Of a stretch of DNA of 12,549 nt, positions 1 to 6,858 are shown piece after piece. The stretch is from Nitrospirota bacterium (GTDB lineage Bacteria; Nitrospirota; Nitrospiria; Nitrospirales; UBA8639). The stretch spans positions 1-12,549 of the forward strand of contig JAOUGQ010000070.1 in assembly GCA_029865515.1 (NCBI GenBank), read 5' to 3'. Each line of letters opens with the position of its first letter. Position 1 is the stretch's first letter. The translations under genes were made by a program, and so were the position numbers. The notes beneath the pieces were generated by a model that saw only the letters and a program-made list of their open reading frames with translations, was not told the origin of the DNA and did not search any database.

Positions 1-839
1 AACGTGAAGTGGCCGCTGTTATGAGGTCTCGGGGCGACTTCGTTGACCAGAAGAGTGTCGTCTTCAAGAAGAAACAATTCCACTGCCATGACTCCACAGT
101 GGTCAAGAGCCTCTGCGAGGGAAACACCAAGCTCCTCCGCGCGTAGCCGGACCGTGTCGGTCACTTGGGCCGGCACGCGTGTGGTATGCAGGATGTTCCG
201 CCGATGGGCATTCTCAGCAAGGGGATACACTTGGATATCTCCCTGTAGACCACGGGCCAGTACAACCGATAGTTCCATCTTGAAAGGTACGATGGCTTCA
301 AGGACGGACGGGACTTCTCCTAATTCTCGCCAGGCTTCAATGAGGTGATCCACGTTGGCCACTCGGATTTGCCCCTTGCCGTCATATCCTGACCGGCGTT
401 TCTTCACAATAGCCGGGAATGTTACGTGTTGAGCGGCAAACGTCAAGCTGGCCTTATCCCGAACCGAGGCAAACCGAGTTTGCGGCATATTGTGATCGTG
501 AAGAAATTGTCGTTGAACCAGTCGATCCTGGACGAGCGCGAGAACACAAGATGATGGGCGAGTGGCCTTACCGGTCTCAATGTTGGCAAGAAGCATCCAG
601 GGCACCAGTTCGGTCTCAATAGTCACCACATCAACCTGAGCAACAAAGTCCATCACGCGTTGAGTGTTGGTCAGTTCTGATTGAATATGAAAATCCGCAA
701 CCTGGGCAGCTGGACAATTCTCAGCGGGATCTAACACGCCAACCCGATACCCCATCCGGCGGCCTTCCATGGCCAGCATGCGACCAAGTTGGCCTCCGCC
801 TAATATTCCGATTGTTCCACCCGGCAGGATGATATTCAT
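1..839 (-). CDS. purK: N5-carboxyaminoimidazole ribonucleotide synthase PurK (C-terminus outside window)
   Basis: This ATP-grasp enzyme converts AIR, ATP and bicarbonate to N5-CAIR, the substrate of PurE, in the cytoplasm. About 279 residues are visible and the frame stays open to the left edge, so the C-terminus is missing. The N-terminus carries the PurK dinucleotide-like motif GILGGGQLGRML, followed by GYRVGVLDP. Further on are FPAIVKKRRSGYDGKGQ (ATP-grasp nucleotide loop), a V-P-F-K-M-E-L-S-V strand, and, at the very edge, LLVNEVAPRPHNSGHFT, the family signature around metal-binding Asn/Glu residues. The ATG overlaps the purE stop as ATGA, with a GGAG eight bases upstream, so the two genes are probably translationally coupled. 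No frameshift was seen in the visible part. The identification is firm; only the C-terminus is unknown. Confidence 0.96.
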   Translation of the reverse strand, partial: MNIILPGGTIGILGGGQLGRMLAMEGRRMGYRVGVLDPAENCPAAQVADFHIQSELTNTQRVMDFVAQVDVVTIETELVPWMLLANIETGKATRPSSCVLALVQDRLVQRQFLHDHNMPQTRFASVRDKASLTFAAQHVTFPAIVKKRRSGYDGKGQIRVANVDHLIEAWRELGEVPSVLEAIVPFKMELSVVLARGLQGDIQVYPLAENAHRRNILHTTRVPAQVTDTVRLRAEELGVSLAEALDHCGVMAVELFLLEDDTLLVNEVAPRPHNSGHFT

Positions 840-1336
840 ATGGGTTTCTCCAGTGTAGGACTGTGTTGTCGGTCATAATAGGCCTTGAGTCGTTGGCGGA
901 CGTTCTGATCGGACACCGCAAGAATGGCCGCAGCCTGCAATGCGGCATTCACGGCGCCATCCTCGCCGATCGTGTGGGTCGCCACCGGAATGCCTCTTGG
1001 CATTTGGACAATTGATAAGAGTGAATCAAAGCCCTGCAGTGCTCGAGACCGTACCGGCACTCCGAGGACAGGAAGAATGGTTTTTGCCGCGGCCATCCCC
1101 GGCAAATGCGCCGCCCCGCCCGCACCTGCGATAATCACCTGAATGCCACGCTCCTTAGCACCCGCCACGTATTCAAAAAGAAAATCCGGCGTACGATGGG
1201 CTGACACAATACGGCACTCATGGGGAACGGCCAATTCAGTGAGGATCAGACTTGCGTGACGCATGGTCTCCCAATCACTGCTGCTTCCCATGATAACTGC
1301 CACGAGTGGATTGGAATTTTTAGGCTCCGTCTTCAT
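836..1336 (-). CDS. purE: N5-carboxyaminoimidazole ribonucleotide mutase PurE (class I)
   Basis: PurE moves the carboxyl group of N5-CAIR to carbon 4 to give CAIR. The 166-residue product has the usual class I length and closely resembles E. coli PurE: MGSSSDWETM (residues 16-25), SAHRTP (45-50, containing the catalytic His47), GAGGAAHLPGMAAAKT (71-86), PVLGVPV and QMPRGIPVAT (111-120). Presence of purK next door agrees with the two-enzyme class I route rather than direct AIR carboxylation. The frame can be extended 50 residues upstream, but that would run back through the end of the preceding gene, and PurE proteins normally begin just before the VAVIMGS strand, so the ATG at 1336 was chosen. 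Its ribosome-binding site is poor, with only a GTGAG about 12-16 bases upstream. A 32-base gap separates it from the IPT/TIG gene. Confidence 0.96.
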   Translation of the reverse strand: MKTEPKNSNPLVAVIMGSSSDWETMRHASLILTELAVPHECRIVSAHRTPDFLFEYVAGAKERGIQVIIAGAGGAAHLPGMAAAKTILPVLGVPVRSRALQGFDSLLSIVQMPRGIPVATHTIGEDGAVNAALQAAAILAVSDQNVRQRLKAYYDRQHSPTLEKPI

Positions 1337-1368
1337 CGGTTTGGTTGACTCACAAGAAATGTTCTCAC

Positions 1369-3033
1369 TTAAAATGCGTCTCCCCGGTTTGGATTCGGTT
1401 CCGTGAACAGATCTTGAGTCGGCAGCCCACGGGGAAGAATCGTGAAATCTCCAGCTACGAGACTCAGCCATTGTTTTGGCCCGCAACAGGTTCCATCGGG
1501 AAGCATATCCCAGGATCCGCGTTGCACCAACACGTTCCCTTTTGTCAGCTCGGTCTTGAATCCTTCTGGATGACCAATGCCGAATATCGGCCGCCTGGGG
1601 ACTCTCACCTGGATCTCCGTGTCCGTCCAGGACAGGACTTGAGTCGCAATGTCGTTGATCAATACTTGAGTGCGGGAGACGTTCTGCCCCAACTGATAGT
1701 TTTTGGAGTCATGAGCCTTTTGATGGAGACCCGGTTGAGTCGCTTCGGAAATTTTGAGAAAATCGCCGAACCCGGATCCCTTAATTGTGACGACTTCATC
1801 GAGGCCGGCGGCAATTGGAAAATAGGAATCGATCTTCGGGGTCACGACGGAAAAGGAGCCTGCCAGAGTGGTCACCACGCTTCGTTGGGCGCAACAGGTC
1901 CCATCCTGATTGGGGACGGTTGCACCCCGTTTAATCACAATGGGTCCGCTCTTCACGCTGAAGGGCACCCACACATCAATACGATCATGCTGCCACCGAT
2001 GAATGATAGCGGGGACTCCACCAATTTCCACAACGTTGTCCCCGTGGTTAAAGTCCATGTAATAGGGAGTCGCCCCGCTTTCTGAATAGACGCCAAAATG
2101 CGCACCCTTGATACGGAGTAATGTTCCTATAGGCCCCTGCCTGGGGGTCACCTCGGTGACCTGGCTTGTTTGCACCATGAAATGTCCAATGAATCGCTCT
2201 TTGCCACCTCGCTTCATTACTAATGGCCCACTTGTCGCATTGAGGGGCACATGTACCACAATCGTGCGAGGCGACCAGCCGGCAATCGTCGCGGGATGGC
2301 CATTAAAGAAAATGGCATCTTCTTGACTCTTGGTGCCCCCAAAATCTTGTCCGCTCAGCACCACTTTACTTCCCACCGGCCCCTCGGCCGGTTGCATGGT
2401 GATGGGCGGAATGACGGTGAGCGCCATGGCATTGCTGACGGTGTAAGTTGCCGGAGCGCAACACGATCCATCGGGCAAGGGATCCATAGAAGCCAAGCGC
2501 ACCGTCACAGGCCCGCTTGTCGCATTTGCCGGAATCGTGACTTCGATTTTGTTTGGTTGCCACGTTCGTACGGCGGCACGGAGGTCATTGATGAGCACGT
2601 GATTTGCTCCAAACATCGCGTTGGGATCCTGGGACCCGGCCGTATTGCCGAATTGTTCCCCTTCAATAAGGAGAAGAGCGCCAGGTTCCGCTTGGGGAGG
2701 ATCAACGCGCGTAATTTTTGGCTGTGTGACGAGAAAGGTTCCCATCGGAAGTAATTCTTTTGAATTCACAAACACCTGGACCGGGCCATCTTGGGCGCGC
2801 AGGGGAACTTTCGCGAGAATGAGATCCCGTTCCCATAATTGGATGAGCGCCGGAACTCCGTTGAACTCGACTCGGTTAACTTGAGTCCCCTGAAATTCCC
2901 CAAACTCCCCACCTCGTAAGGTGACTACGGTTCCGGGAGGCCCATTCGAGGGTTGAATTTCGGCCCAGGCGATTGGGGAAGCTCCTAAGGTTCCCGCGAT
3001 GAGTCCGATCCCGAGTAAGATCACTTTCCGCAT
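1369..3033 (-). CDS. Secreted protein with five IPT/TIG beta-sandwich repeats
   Basis: The 554-residue product is predicted to be exported. The first 24 residues form a signal peptide (MRKVILLGIGLIAG..., ending ASPIAWA/E). The rest is five IPT/TIG (immunoglobulin-like, plexin, transcription factor) units of roughly 80-140 residues, starting near residues 25, 106, 211, 290 and 399. Each shows the family pattern P..G..G..V.L.G..FG, then a strand of the type V.FNGVPA, then W....I.V.VP and SGP..V. Repeats 2, 4 and 5 each carry an extra segment with a DG[ST]CC motif (residues 188-192, 377-381, 513-517); repeats 1 and 3 lack it. IPT/TIG domains usually bind other proteins or carbohydrate, so a surface or periplasmic structural or adhesive role is likely, but the partner is unknown. 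A TTG start at 3069 is possible, but the ATG at 3033 has a far better ribosome-binding site. The gene sits oddly among housekeeping genes. Confidence 0.88.
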   Translation of the reverse strand: MRKVILLGIGLIAGTLGASPIAWAEIQPSNGPPGTVVTLRGGEFGEFQGTQVNRVEFNGVPALIQLWERDLILAKVPLRAQDGPVQVFVNSKELLPMGTFLVTQPKITRVDPPQAEPGALLLIEGEQFGNTAGSQDPNAMFGANHVLINDLRAAVRTWQPNKIEVTIPANATSGPVTVRLASMDPLPDGSCCAPATYTVSNAMALTVIPPITMQPAEGPVGSKVVLSGQDFGGTKSQEDAIFFNGHPATIAGWSPRTIVVHVPLNATSGPLVMKRGGKERFIGHFMVQTSQVTEVTPRQGPIGTLLRIKGAHFGVYSESGATPYYMDFNHGDNVVEIGGVPAIIHRWQHDRIDVWVPFSVKSGPIVIKRGATVPNQDGTCCAQRSVVTTLAGSFSVVTPKIDSYFPIAAGLDEVVTIKGSGFGDFLKISEATQPGLHQKAHDSKNYQLGQNVSRTQVLINDIATQVLSWTDTEIQVRVPRRPIFGIGHPEGFKTELTKGNVLVQRGSWDMLPDGTCCGPKQWLSLVAGDFTILPRGLPTQDLFTEPNPNRGDAF

Positions 3034-3039
3034 CGTTCT

Positions 3040-3049
3040 ACCTCCTCCT
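3040..3049 (-). promoter_or_regulatory. Strong ribosome-binding site deciding the IPT/TIG protein start
   Basis: On the minus strand AGGAGGAGGT lies six bases before the ATG at 3033. It is the most complete Shine-Dalgarno sequence in the window. It decides for this ATG, which also puts a clean signal peptide at the N-terminus, over the in-frame TTG at 3069. The strength suggests the exported protein is made in larger amounts than the enzymes encoded around it (inference). Confidence 0.8.
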
Positions 3050-3065
3050 GCGCTCTCCTTCACGC

Positions 3066-4112
3066 TCAACAGTATTGTTTGTCTTGATCAAAGGTTGTGG
3101 TTTCATCATCGTTGGACACGGATTCCTGGACCGCACACCGTCGCAGACGATCCATAATGGCCGTTCCCATACCGAACTCCGGGCATGGTTCAGCCCATAG
3201 GCGGTCCAATCCCATGGCATCAAGACGATGTAGAGCTGCAAATAAATTTCGCGCCGCTTCTTTCAGATCTCCAGAAGGCGATAAGACTTCAACGGCGGCG
3301 TACCGGTCCGAGTCGCAAGACGATGACAAAGCTAAAAGCCCAATCTGTTCGCCCGGAGATACCGCTGGCCGGTTTCCACGTGTGGGGAGCAGGGTGAGTG
3401 GTGTCCTCGTCGCGTAATGCCTGGCCATTTGTCCAGGAGCACATGGCACTCCCTTGGAATGGTTTATCTGTGCAATCGGACCAATAACCGCTTCCAAATC
3501 CTCCATCGAAAGACTCCCAGACCTGAGAAGCTTTGGGTATCCGTTTGTAAACGAAATGATTGTCGATTCCACTCCAAGTGGACACGGCCCTCCATCCAGT
3601 ATGAGGTCAACGTGGTCCCCCAATCCTTTCAACACATGGTGAGCCATGGTCGGGCTGACGCATCCGAAAGGATTGGCACTAGGCGCGGCAATCGGCGTTC
3701 CAGCCTCTCGGATCAATGCCAGGGCCATTGGGTGAGCCGGCATTCTGATGGCGACGGTCGCCAATCCGGCTGTGACGACATTCGGAATGAGGGAACGCCG
3801 GGGAAGCACGAGCGTGAGTGGACCTGGCCAGAAGGTTTCCACGAGTGTCATGAGAAGTCTTCTATGTTGGGGATCGATCATGACCAAGGTCATCAACGTT
3901 TTCAGTTCAGCAATATGGATAATCATCGGATCGAACACCGGACGTTTCTTGGCTGCAAAGATTTTTCCCACCGCCTCGGGATTCAGGGCATCTGCACCAA
4001 GACCGTATACGGTTTCCGTTGGGAAGGCGACTAACCCACCGGATTGGATCATCCGTGCGGCCAGGTGCATATGGTCTGATTTGTCCCCACTGAGCAATTG
4101 ACTGCTCCTCAT
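3066..4112 (-). CDS. L-threonylcarbamoyladenylate synthase, Sua5/YwlC type
   Basis: The enzyme makes threonylcarbamoyl-AMP from threonine, bicarbonate and ATP, the first step of the t6A modification at position 37 of ANN-decoding tRNAs. At 348 residues this is the long two-domain Sua5/YwlC form, not the short TsaC. The YrdC domain spans about residues 12-205, with FPTETVYGLGADA (30-42), AAKKRPVFDPMIIH (53-66), FWPGPLTLVLPRR (94-106), IRMPAHP, APSANPFG (143-150) and the GVESTII loop (180-186). A linker with APGQMARHYAT (225-235) leads to the C-terminal Sua5 domain (about 255-330), ending in the expected GMGTAIMDRLRRCA. Its ATG overlaps the folC stop as ATGA, with GGAG seven bases upstream, so translation is probably coupled to folC. 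The last roughly 20 residues are polar and look dispensable. Confidence 0.94.
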   Translation of the reverse strand: MRSSQLLSGDKSDHMHLAARMIQSGGLVAFPTETVYGLGADALNPEAVGKIFAAKKRPVFDPMIIHIAELKTLMTLVMIDPQHRRLLMTLVETFWPGPLTLVLPRRSLIPNVVTAGLATVAIRMPAHPMALALIREAGTPIAAPSANPFGCVSPTMAHHVLKGLGDHVDLILDGGPCPLGVESTIISFTNGYPKLLRSGSLSMEDLEAVIGPIAQINHSKGVPCAPGQMARHYATRTPLTLLPTRGNRPAVSPGEQIGLLALSSSCDSDRYAAVEVLSPSGDLKEAARNLFAALHRLDAMGLDRLWAEPCPEFGMGTAIMDRLRRCAVQESVSNDDETTTFDQDKQYC

Positions 4113-5494
4113 GGTGTAGCTCCGACCAATGTTTCGGTACCCAATCCTATGTTGGGTGAAACCTGTCGGTTTCGAACCAACGGGCGAAGGATGCCGGCTA
4201 AATACATGGAGCCCGTCACCACGACGATGCCTTGGGGTCCGGCATGATTGAGAGCACGCTGGAAGGCTAACTCAGGTTGCTCAATAACTTCCGCGGGAGC
4301 GCTGCTGTTTCGGCGCCAAATGGGCACCAAATTCTGAGGTGGGGTTGAACGGCGGCTCGGATAACGAGTGAAGATGACGCGGTGTGCCCCGCTCTCTGCC
4401 AAATGAATTATGATTTTCTCGACTTCCTTATCTCTTGGCACCCCCACGAGGAGGATCAGATTTCGCCCTTCCAAACTGGTTCGAATAACCGACGCAAGGC
4501 CAGAGGCGGCCACGGCATTATGTGCGCTGTCAATCATGACGGTAGGGGATCCGGGGAATACCTCGCATCGGGCGGGCAGCTCAACGGAGGCTAACACGTT
4601 TTGCAGGGCTTGCCCTTCAAGATCCTTGACTAGTCCCTGTTCATGCAACAGAGAAAATACTGCGACGGCATGAGCGGTATTTGTCACCATAAATGCCGCA
4701 GGACAGTTCAACACCACGTTCCGCCATTCCCGGTGCCACGCTCGAAGGATACAGACACTGCGATACCCCATTCGAATGTAGTCTTGCGAATGATACGCAT
4801 GGCCTAATAAATAGATGGGGGCGTTGAGCTTGGTGGCGCGGGATTGGACGATTGCCAGAGGTCCATTCATCGAAATTCCGCAGATTACCGGGATTCCTGG
4901 CTTGATGATGCCGGCCTTTTCCAAGGCAATCTGCTCAAGGGATTCTCCAAGAAGGTCCATGTGATCGTAGTCGACATTGGTGATCACGCAGACATCAGGT
5001 TCAATCACATTCGTCGCGTCCAGTCGACCGCCAATACCGACTTCGATCACGGCGTAGTTGACCCGGGCTGTACGGAAAACGCAAAAAGCCGCAGCGGTTA
5101 ACAGTTCGAAGTAGGTGAGGTTTTTTCCGACCGTCTCGAGCCACGGTGCCAACTCGTTAAACGCTGCGACAAGCCCCTTCTCATCGACCGGAACACTATC
5201 GATGGCAATCCGCTCCCGCAGATGTTCAACATGGGGACTGGTATACAAGCCTACCCTCAGCCCTGTGGCTTGAAGCAGAGCCGCCAACATCCGGCAGACG
5301 CTCCCCTTTCCCTTTGTTCCGGCGACATGGACGGTGCGAAAAGCCCGTTGGGGCATCCCTAAGGCTTCAACGATCTGGGTCATCCGTTCAAGCTTGAAGA
5401 TCTCTTTTGGGTGACATCGGCGGTCTTCCTCGTAATTCTGCCGCGAATTTAAGAAGGATAGGACGTCATCGAATGATTGGAACTGAAGGCTCAT
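4109..5494 (-). CDS. folC: Bifunctional folylpolyglutamate synthase / dihydrofolate synthase FolC
   Basis: This cytoplasmic Mur-ligase-type enzyme adds glutamate to dihydropteroate and to reduced folates. The 461 residues are slightly longer than the typical 420-440. Motifs include the P-loop VAGTKGKGSVCRML (57-70), TSPHVEHLRERI (85-96), the core EVGIGGRLDATNV (151-163), ITNVDYDHMDLLG (171-183) with the Mg-binding His178, EKAGIIKPG (192-200) with the Lys that is carbamylated in the family, and MIDSAHNAVA (320-329) in the C-terminal domain. The frame runs 45 codons further upstream into cysD, but that stretch (up to 5629) is not FolC-like. The chosen ATG at 5494 gives the standard beginning FDDVLSFLN. 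It lacks a clear Shine-Dalgarno sequence. It overlaps the Sua5 gene downstream by four bases. Confidence 0.94.
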   Translation of the reverse strand: MSLQFQSFDDVLSFLNSRQNYEEDRRCHPKEIFKLERMTQIVEALGMPQRAFRTVHVAGTKGKGSVCRMLAALLQATGLRVGLYTSPHVEHLRERIAIDSVPVDEKGLVAAFNELAPWLETVGKNLTYFELLTAAAFCVFRTARVNYAVIEVGIGGRLDATNVIEPDVCVITNVDYDHMDLLGESLEQIALEKAGIIKPGIPVICGISMNGPLAIVQSRATKLNAPIYLLGHAYHSQDYIRMGYRSVCILRAWHREWRNVVLNCPAAFMVTNTAHAVAVFSLLHEQGLVKDLEGQALQNVLASVELPARCEVFPGSPTVMIDSAHNAVAASGLASVIRTSLEGRNLILLVGVPRDKEVEKIIIHLAESGAHRVIFTRYPSRRSTPPQNLVPIWRRNSSAPAEVIEQPELAFQRALNHAGPQGIVVVTGSMYLAGILRPLVRNRQVSPNIGLGTETLVGATP

Positions 5495-5512
5495 AATCGA
5501 ATGGCAGTCTCT

Positions 5513-5524
5513 ATACGTACGTAT
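5513..5524. repeat. 12-base perfect palindrome in the cysD-folC gap
   Basis: ATACGTACGTAT is a perfect palindrome, 18 bases before the folC start in the 61-base gap after cysD. It is AT/CG alternating and could be an operator half-site pair or simply chance; a 12-base palindrome is not rare enough alone to decide. No T-rich tract follows, so it is not a terminator. Confidence 0.35.
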
Positions 5525-5555
5525 TGTAGCTGCTGCCTTTTCTCCTTTTCTGGTA

Positions 5556-6353
5556 TCACATATGTCCAAGTTTTCGAAGTTGCTCCATGCCCCGTCCTTC
5601 GTCCTGAGCACGGCCGGCACGTTCCGCAATCTTTGTGCTTCGAAGTTCTATGAGAATTTCATTCACCGTGCTCGCAGGAGAACTCACGGAGTTTGTGCAA
5701 GGTACGCATCCCAGGCTACGAAAACGTGTACCGTCTCCCTTATCAAAATACATGTCGGGAAGCGGGATCTGTTCGAATTGAAGATATTCCCAGATGTTCA
5801 CTTCCGTCCAGTCCAGAAGGGGGTGGATGCGAACATGGTCCCCTTGAGGAAAGGACGTTTTAAATTGATCCCACAACTCCGGGGGTTGTTCGCGGAAATC
5901 CCATTCCCCTTGCTTGTTGCGTGGTGAGAAATAGCGCTCTTTCGCTCTGGTCCCTTCTTCATCCGATCGAATTCCGAGTATAATTGCCGAATAGCCCTGC
6001 TCGGCAATGACCTGATTCATCGCCTCGATCTTGAGGGCCGTACAACAGGCCACCCGGCCCACGGTGTGGTTCATCCCTTGTTCCAGGGCTGCTCGATTCT
6101 GCCCGACCACCAGGCGTAACCGCCATTCGTGACAGATCCGGTCACGATACTCAATCAGTTCAGGCATTTCATAGCCCGTGTCGATATGCACGAGGGGAAA
6201 CGGCACGTGGCCAAAGAAGGCCTTCCGTGTGAGCCAAAGCAGGACGGTCGAGTCTTTTCCCATCGACCAGAGCATCGCCAGATGCTCGAAGTGTTTGTAG
6301 GCCTCCCGCAGAATATACACACTCTGATCTTCTAACTGTTGCAAGTGCTTCAC
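5556..6353 (-). CDS. cysD: CysD-type sulfate adenylyltransferase subunit 2 (cysteine-rich variant)
   Basis: CysD is the catalytic subunit of the two-subunit ATP sulfurylase, which makes adenylyl sulfate from sulfate and ATP with the GTPase CysN. The 265-residue product aligns by eye with E. coli CysD along most of its length: HLQQLEDQSVYILREA (3-18), the PP-loop SMGKDS (30-35), PFPLVHIDTGYEMPELIEYRDR (51-72 in parts), DEEGTRAKER (131-140), RIHPLLDWTEVNIWEY (175-190), the RSLGC turn and the C-terminal ERAGRAQDEGRGMEQ. It is shorter than E. coli CysD (302) because the insert before the RFRTLGC region is missing. Unlike E. coli it has Cys103-Cys104 and Cys216-x-x-Cys219, which resemble the iron-sulfur ligands of APS reductase. 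The start is GTG with GAGG eight bases upstream. No cysN, cysC or cysH is adjacent. An APS/PAPS reductase-related role cannot be excluded. Confidence 0.8.
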   Translation of the reverse strand: MKHLQQLEDQSVYILREAYKHFEHLAMLWSMGKDSTVLLWLTRKAFFGHVPFPLVHIDTGYEMPELIEYRDRICHEWRLRLVVGQNRAALEQGMNHTVGRVACCTALKIEAMNQVIAEQGYSAIILGIRSDEEGTRAKERYFSPRNKQGEWDFREQPPELWDQFKTSFPQGDHVRIHPLLDWTEVNIWEYLQFEQIPLPDMYFDKGDGTRFRSLGCVPCTNSVSSPASTVNEILIELRSTKIAERAGRAQDEGRGMEQLRKLGHM

Positions 6354-6389
6354 GGGGACATCCTCACATCTGGCTTCTGATGGGTCGAG

Positions 6390-6417
6390 TAACCCCCTTA
6401 ATCATCAGGGGTTAAGG
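6390..6417. repeat. Two overlapping inverted repeats at a gene end
   Basis: A seven-base pair of arms, TAACCCC (6390-6396) with GGGGTTA (6408-6414), overlaps a six-base pair, CCTTAA (6396-6401) with TTAAGG (6412-6417). The two stems share bases, so they cannot both form. The stop codon of the DUF2294-like gene (6398-6400) lies inside. In the direction of transcription no run of T follows, so a simple intrinsic terminator is unlikely; it may stabilise an mRNA end or expose or hide the start region of cysD 44 bases downstream. Confidence 0.5.
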
Positions 6418-6778
6418 CCTTGACCTTATTGGTCCCAAACACAACAATAAATCTTTCTTCGTTCGCCGACACATCGATAGAGGTTAATGTTCTATATACC
6501 GCCGTCTGGGTTGAGGTCGCGATGGCTTGTAAGAGGCCATCGCGACATTGATCTAGCAGGGCACTCCGTATCTGCTTCATACGCATGCGGCCTTGGGAGG
6601 TGGCAGCCAGTTTCTGTTCTGCGGGTGCAAGCGTTCCTCTCAAGGAGACGATGATCTGGTCTGCAGCAAGAAACACCTGAACTTCGTCAGGCTTCCACCC
6701 GAGAAAATCCTTCCAGAATGTACAGACGGCCTTACCAATTGTCTTTTCCATGTTTGGCTGGTTCAACGTGGTTTGCAT
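6398..6778 (-). CDS. DUF2294 / MpsC-like small protein
   Basis: The 126-residue product has no signal peptide or membrane segment and is probably cytoplasmic. Its pattern fits the DUF2294 family (Pfam now names it after MpsC, a component of the Na+-translocating membrane-potential system of Staphylococcus): the GWKPDEVQVFLAADQIIVSLRG region (27-48 in parts), the characteristic LAPAEQKLA stretch (50-58), a helix with MRMKQIRSALLDQCRDGLL (65-83) and a final strand pair, VYRTLTSIDVSANEERFIVVF (94-114 in parts). Family members are about 110-130 residues, so this one is complete. ATG at 6778 has GGAG eight bases upstream. The molecular function of the family is poorly known. The membrane partners (MpsA/MpsB, also called DabB/DabA) are not in this window. 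Family assignment is from memory of the motif pattern, so moderately sure. Confidence 0.7.
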   Translation of the reverse strand: MQTTLNQPNMEKTIGKAVCTFWKDFLGWKPDEVQVFLAADQIIVSLRGTLAPAEQKLAATSQGRMRMKQIRSALLDQCRDGLLQAIATSTQTAVYRTLTSIDVSANEERFIVVFGTNKVKALTPDD

Positions 6779-6858
6779 GACTTCGCTCTCCGTTGTTTGA
6801 TCTGCAGTTGGAAAGGCGTCTCCTCCGCTCCGCCCTCAGGTGTCCCAATCGTTGCTTC

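Noticed and set aside
836..1486. Longer form of PurE starting at 1486
   Set aside because: The extra 50 residues overlap the end of the IPT/TIG gene in another frame and are not PurE-like; family members begin close to the first beta strand.
1345..2085. 246-codon plus-strand open frame
   Set aside because: It lies wholly opposite the IPT/TIG gene and the start of purE; its translation has no recognisable domain, whereas the minus strand shows clear repeats, a signal peptide and a strong ribosome-binding site.
3417..4034. 205-codon plus-strand open frame
   Set aside because: Antisense shadow of the Sua5-type gene, whose motifs on the minus strand are unmistakable.
4109..5629. Longer form of FolC starting at 5629
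   Set aside because: It would overlap cysD by 74 bases and the added residues do not resemble FolC; the ATG at 5494 gives the usual N-terminus.
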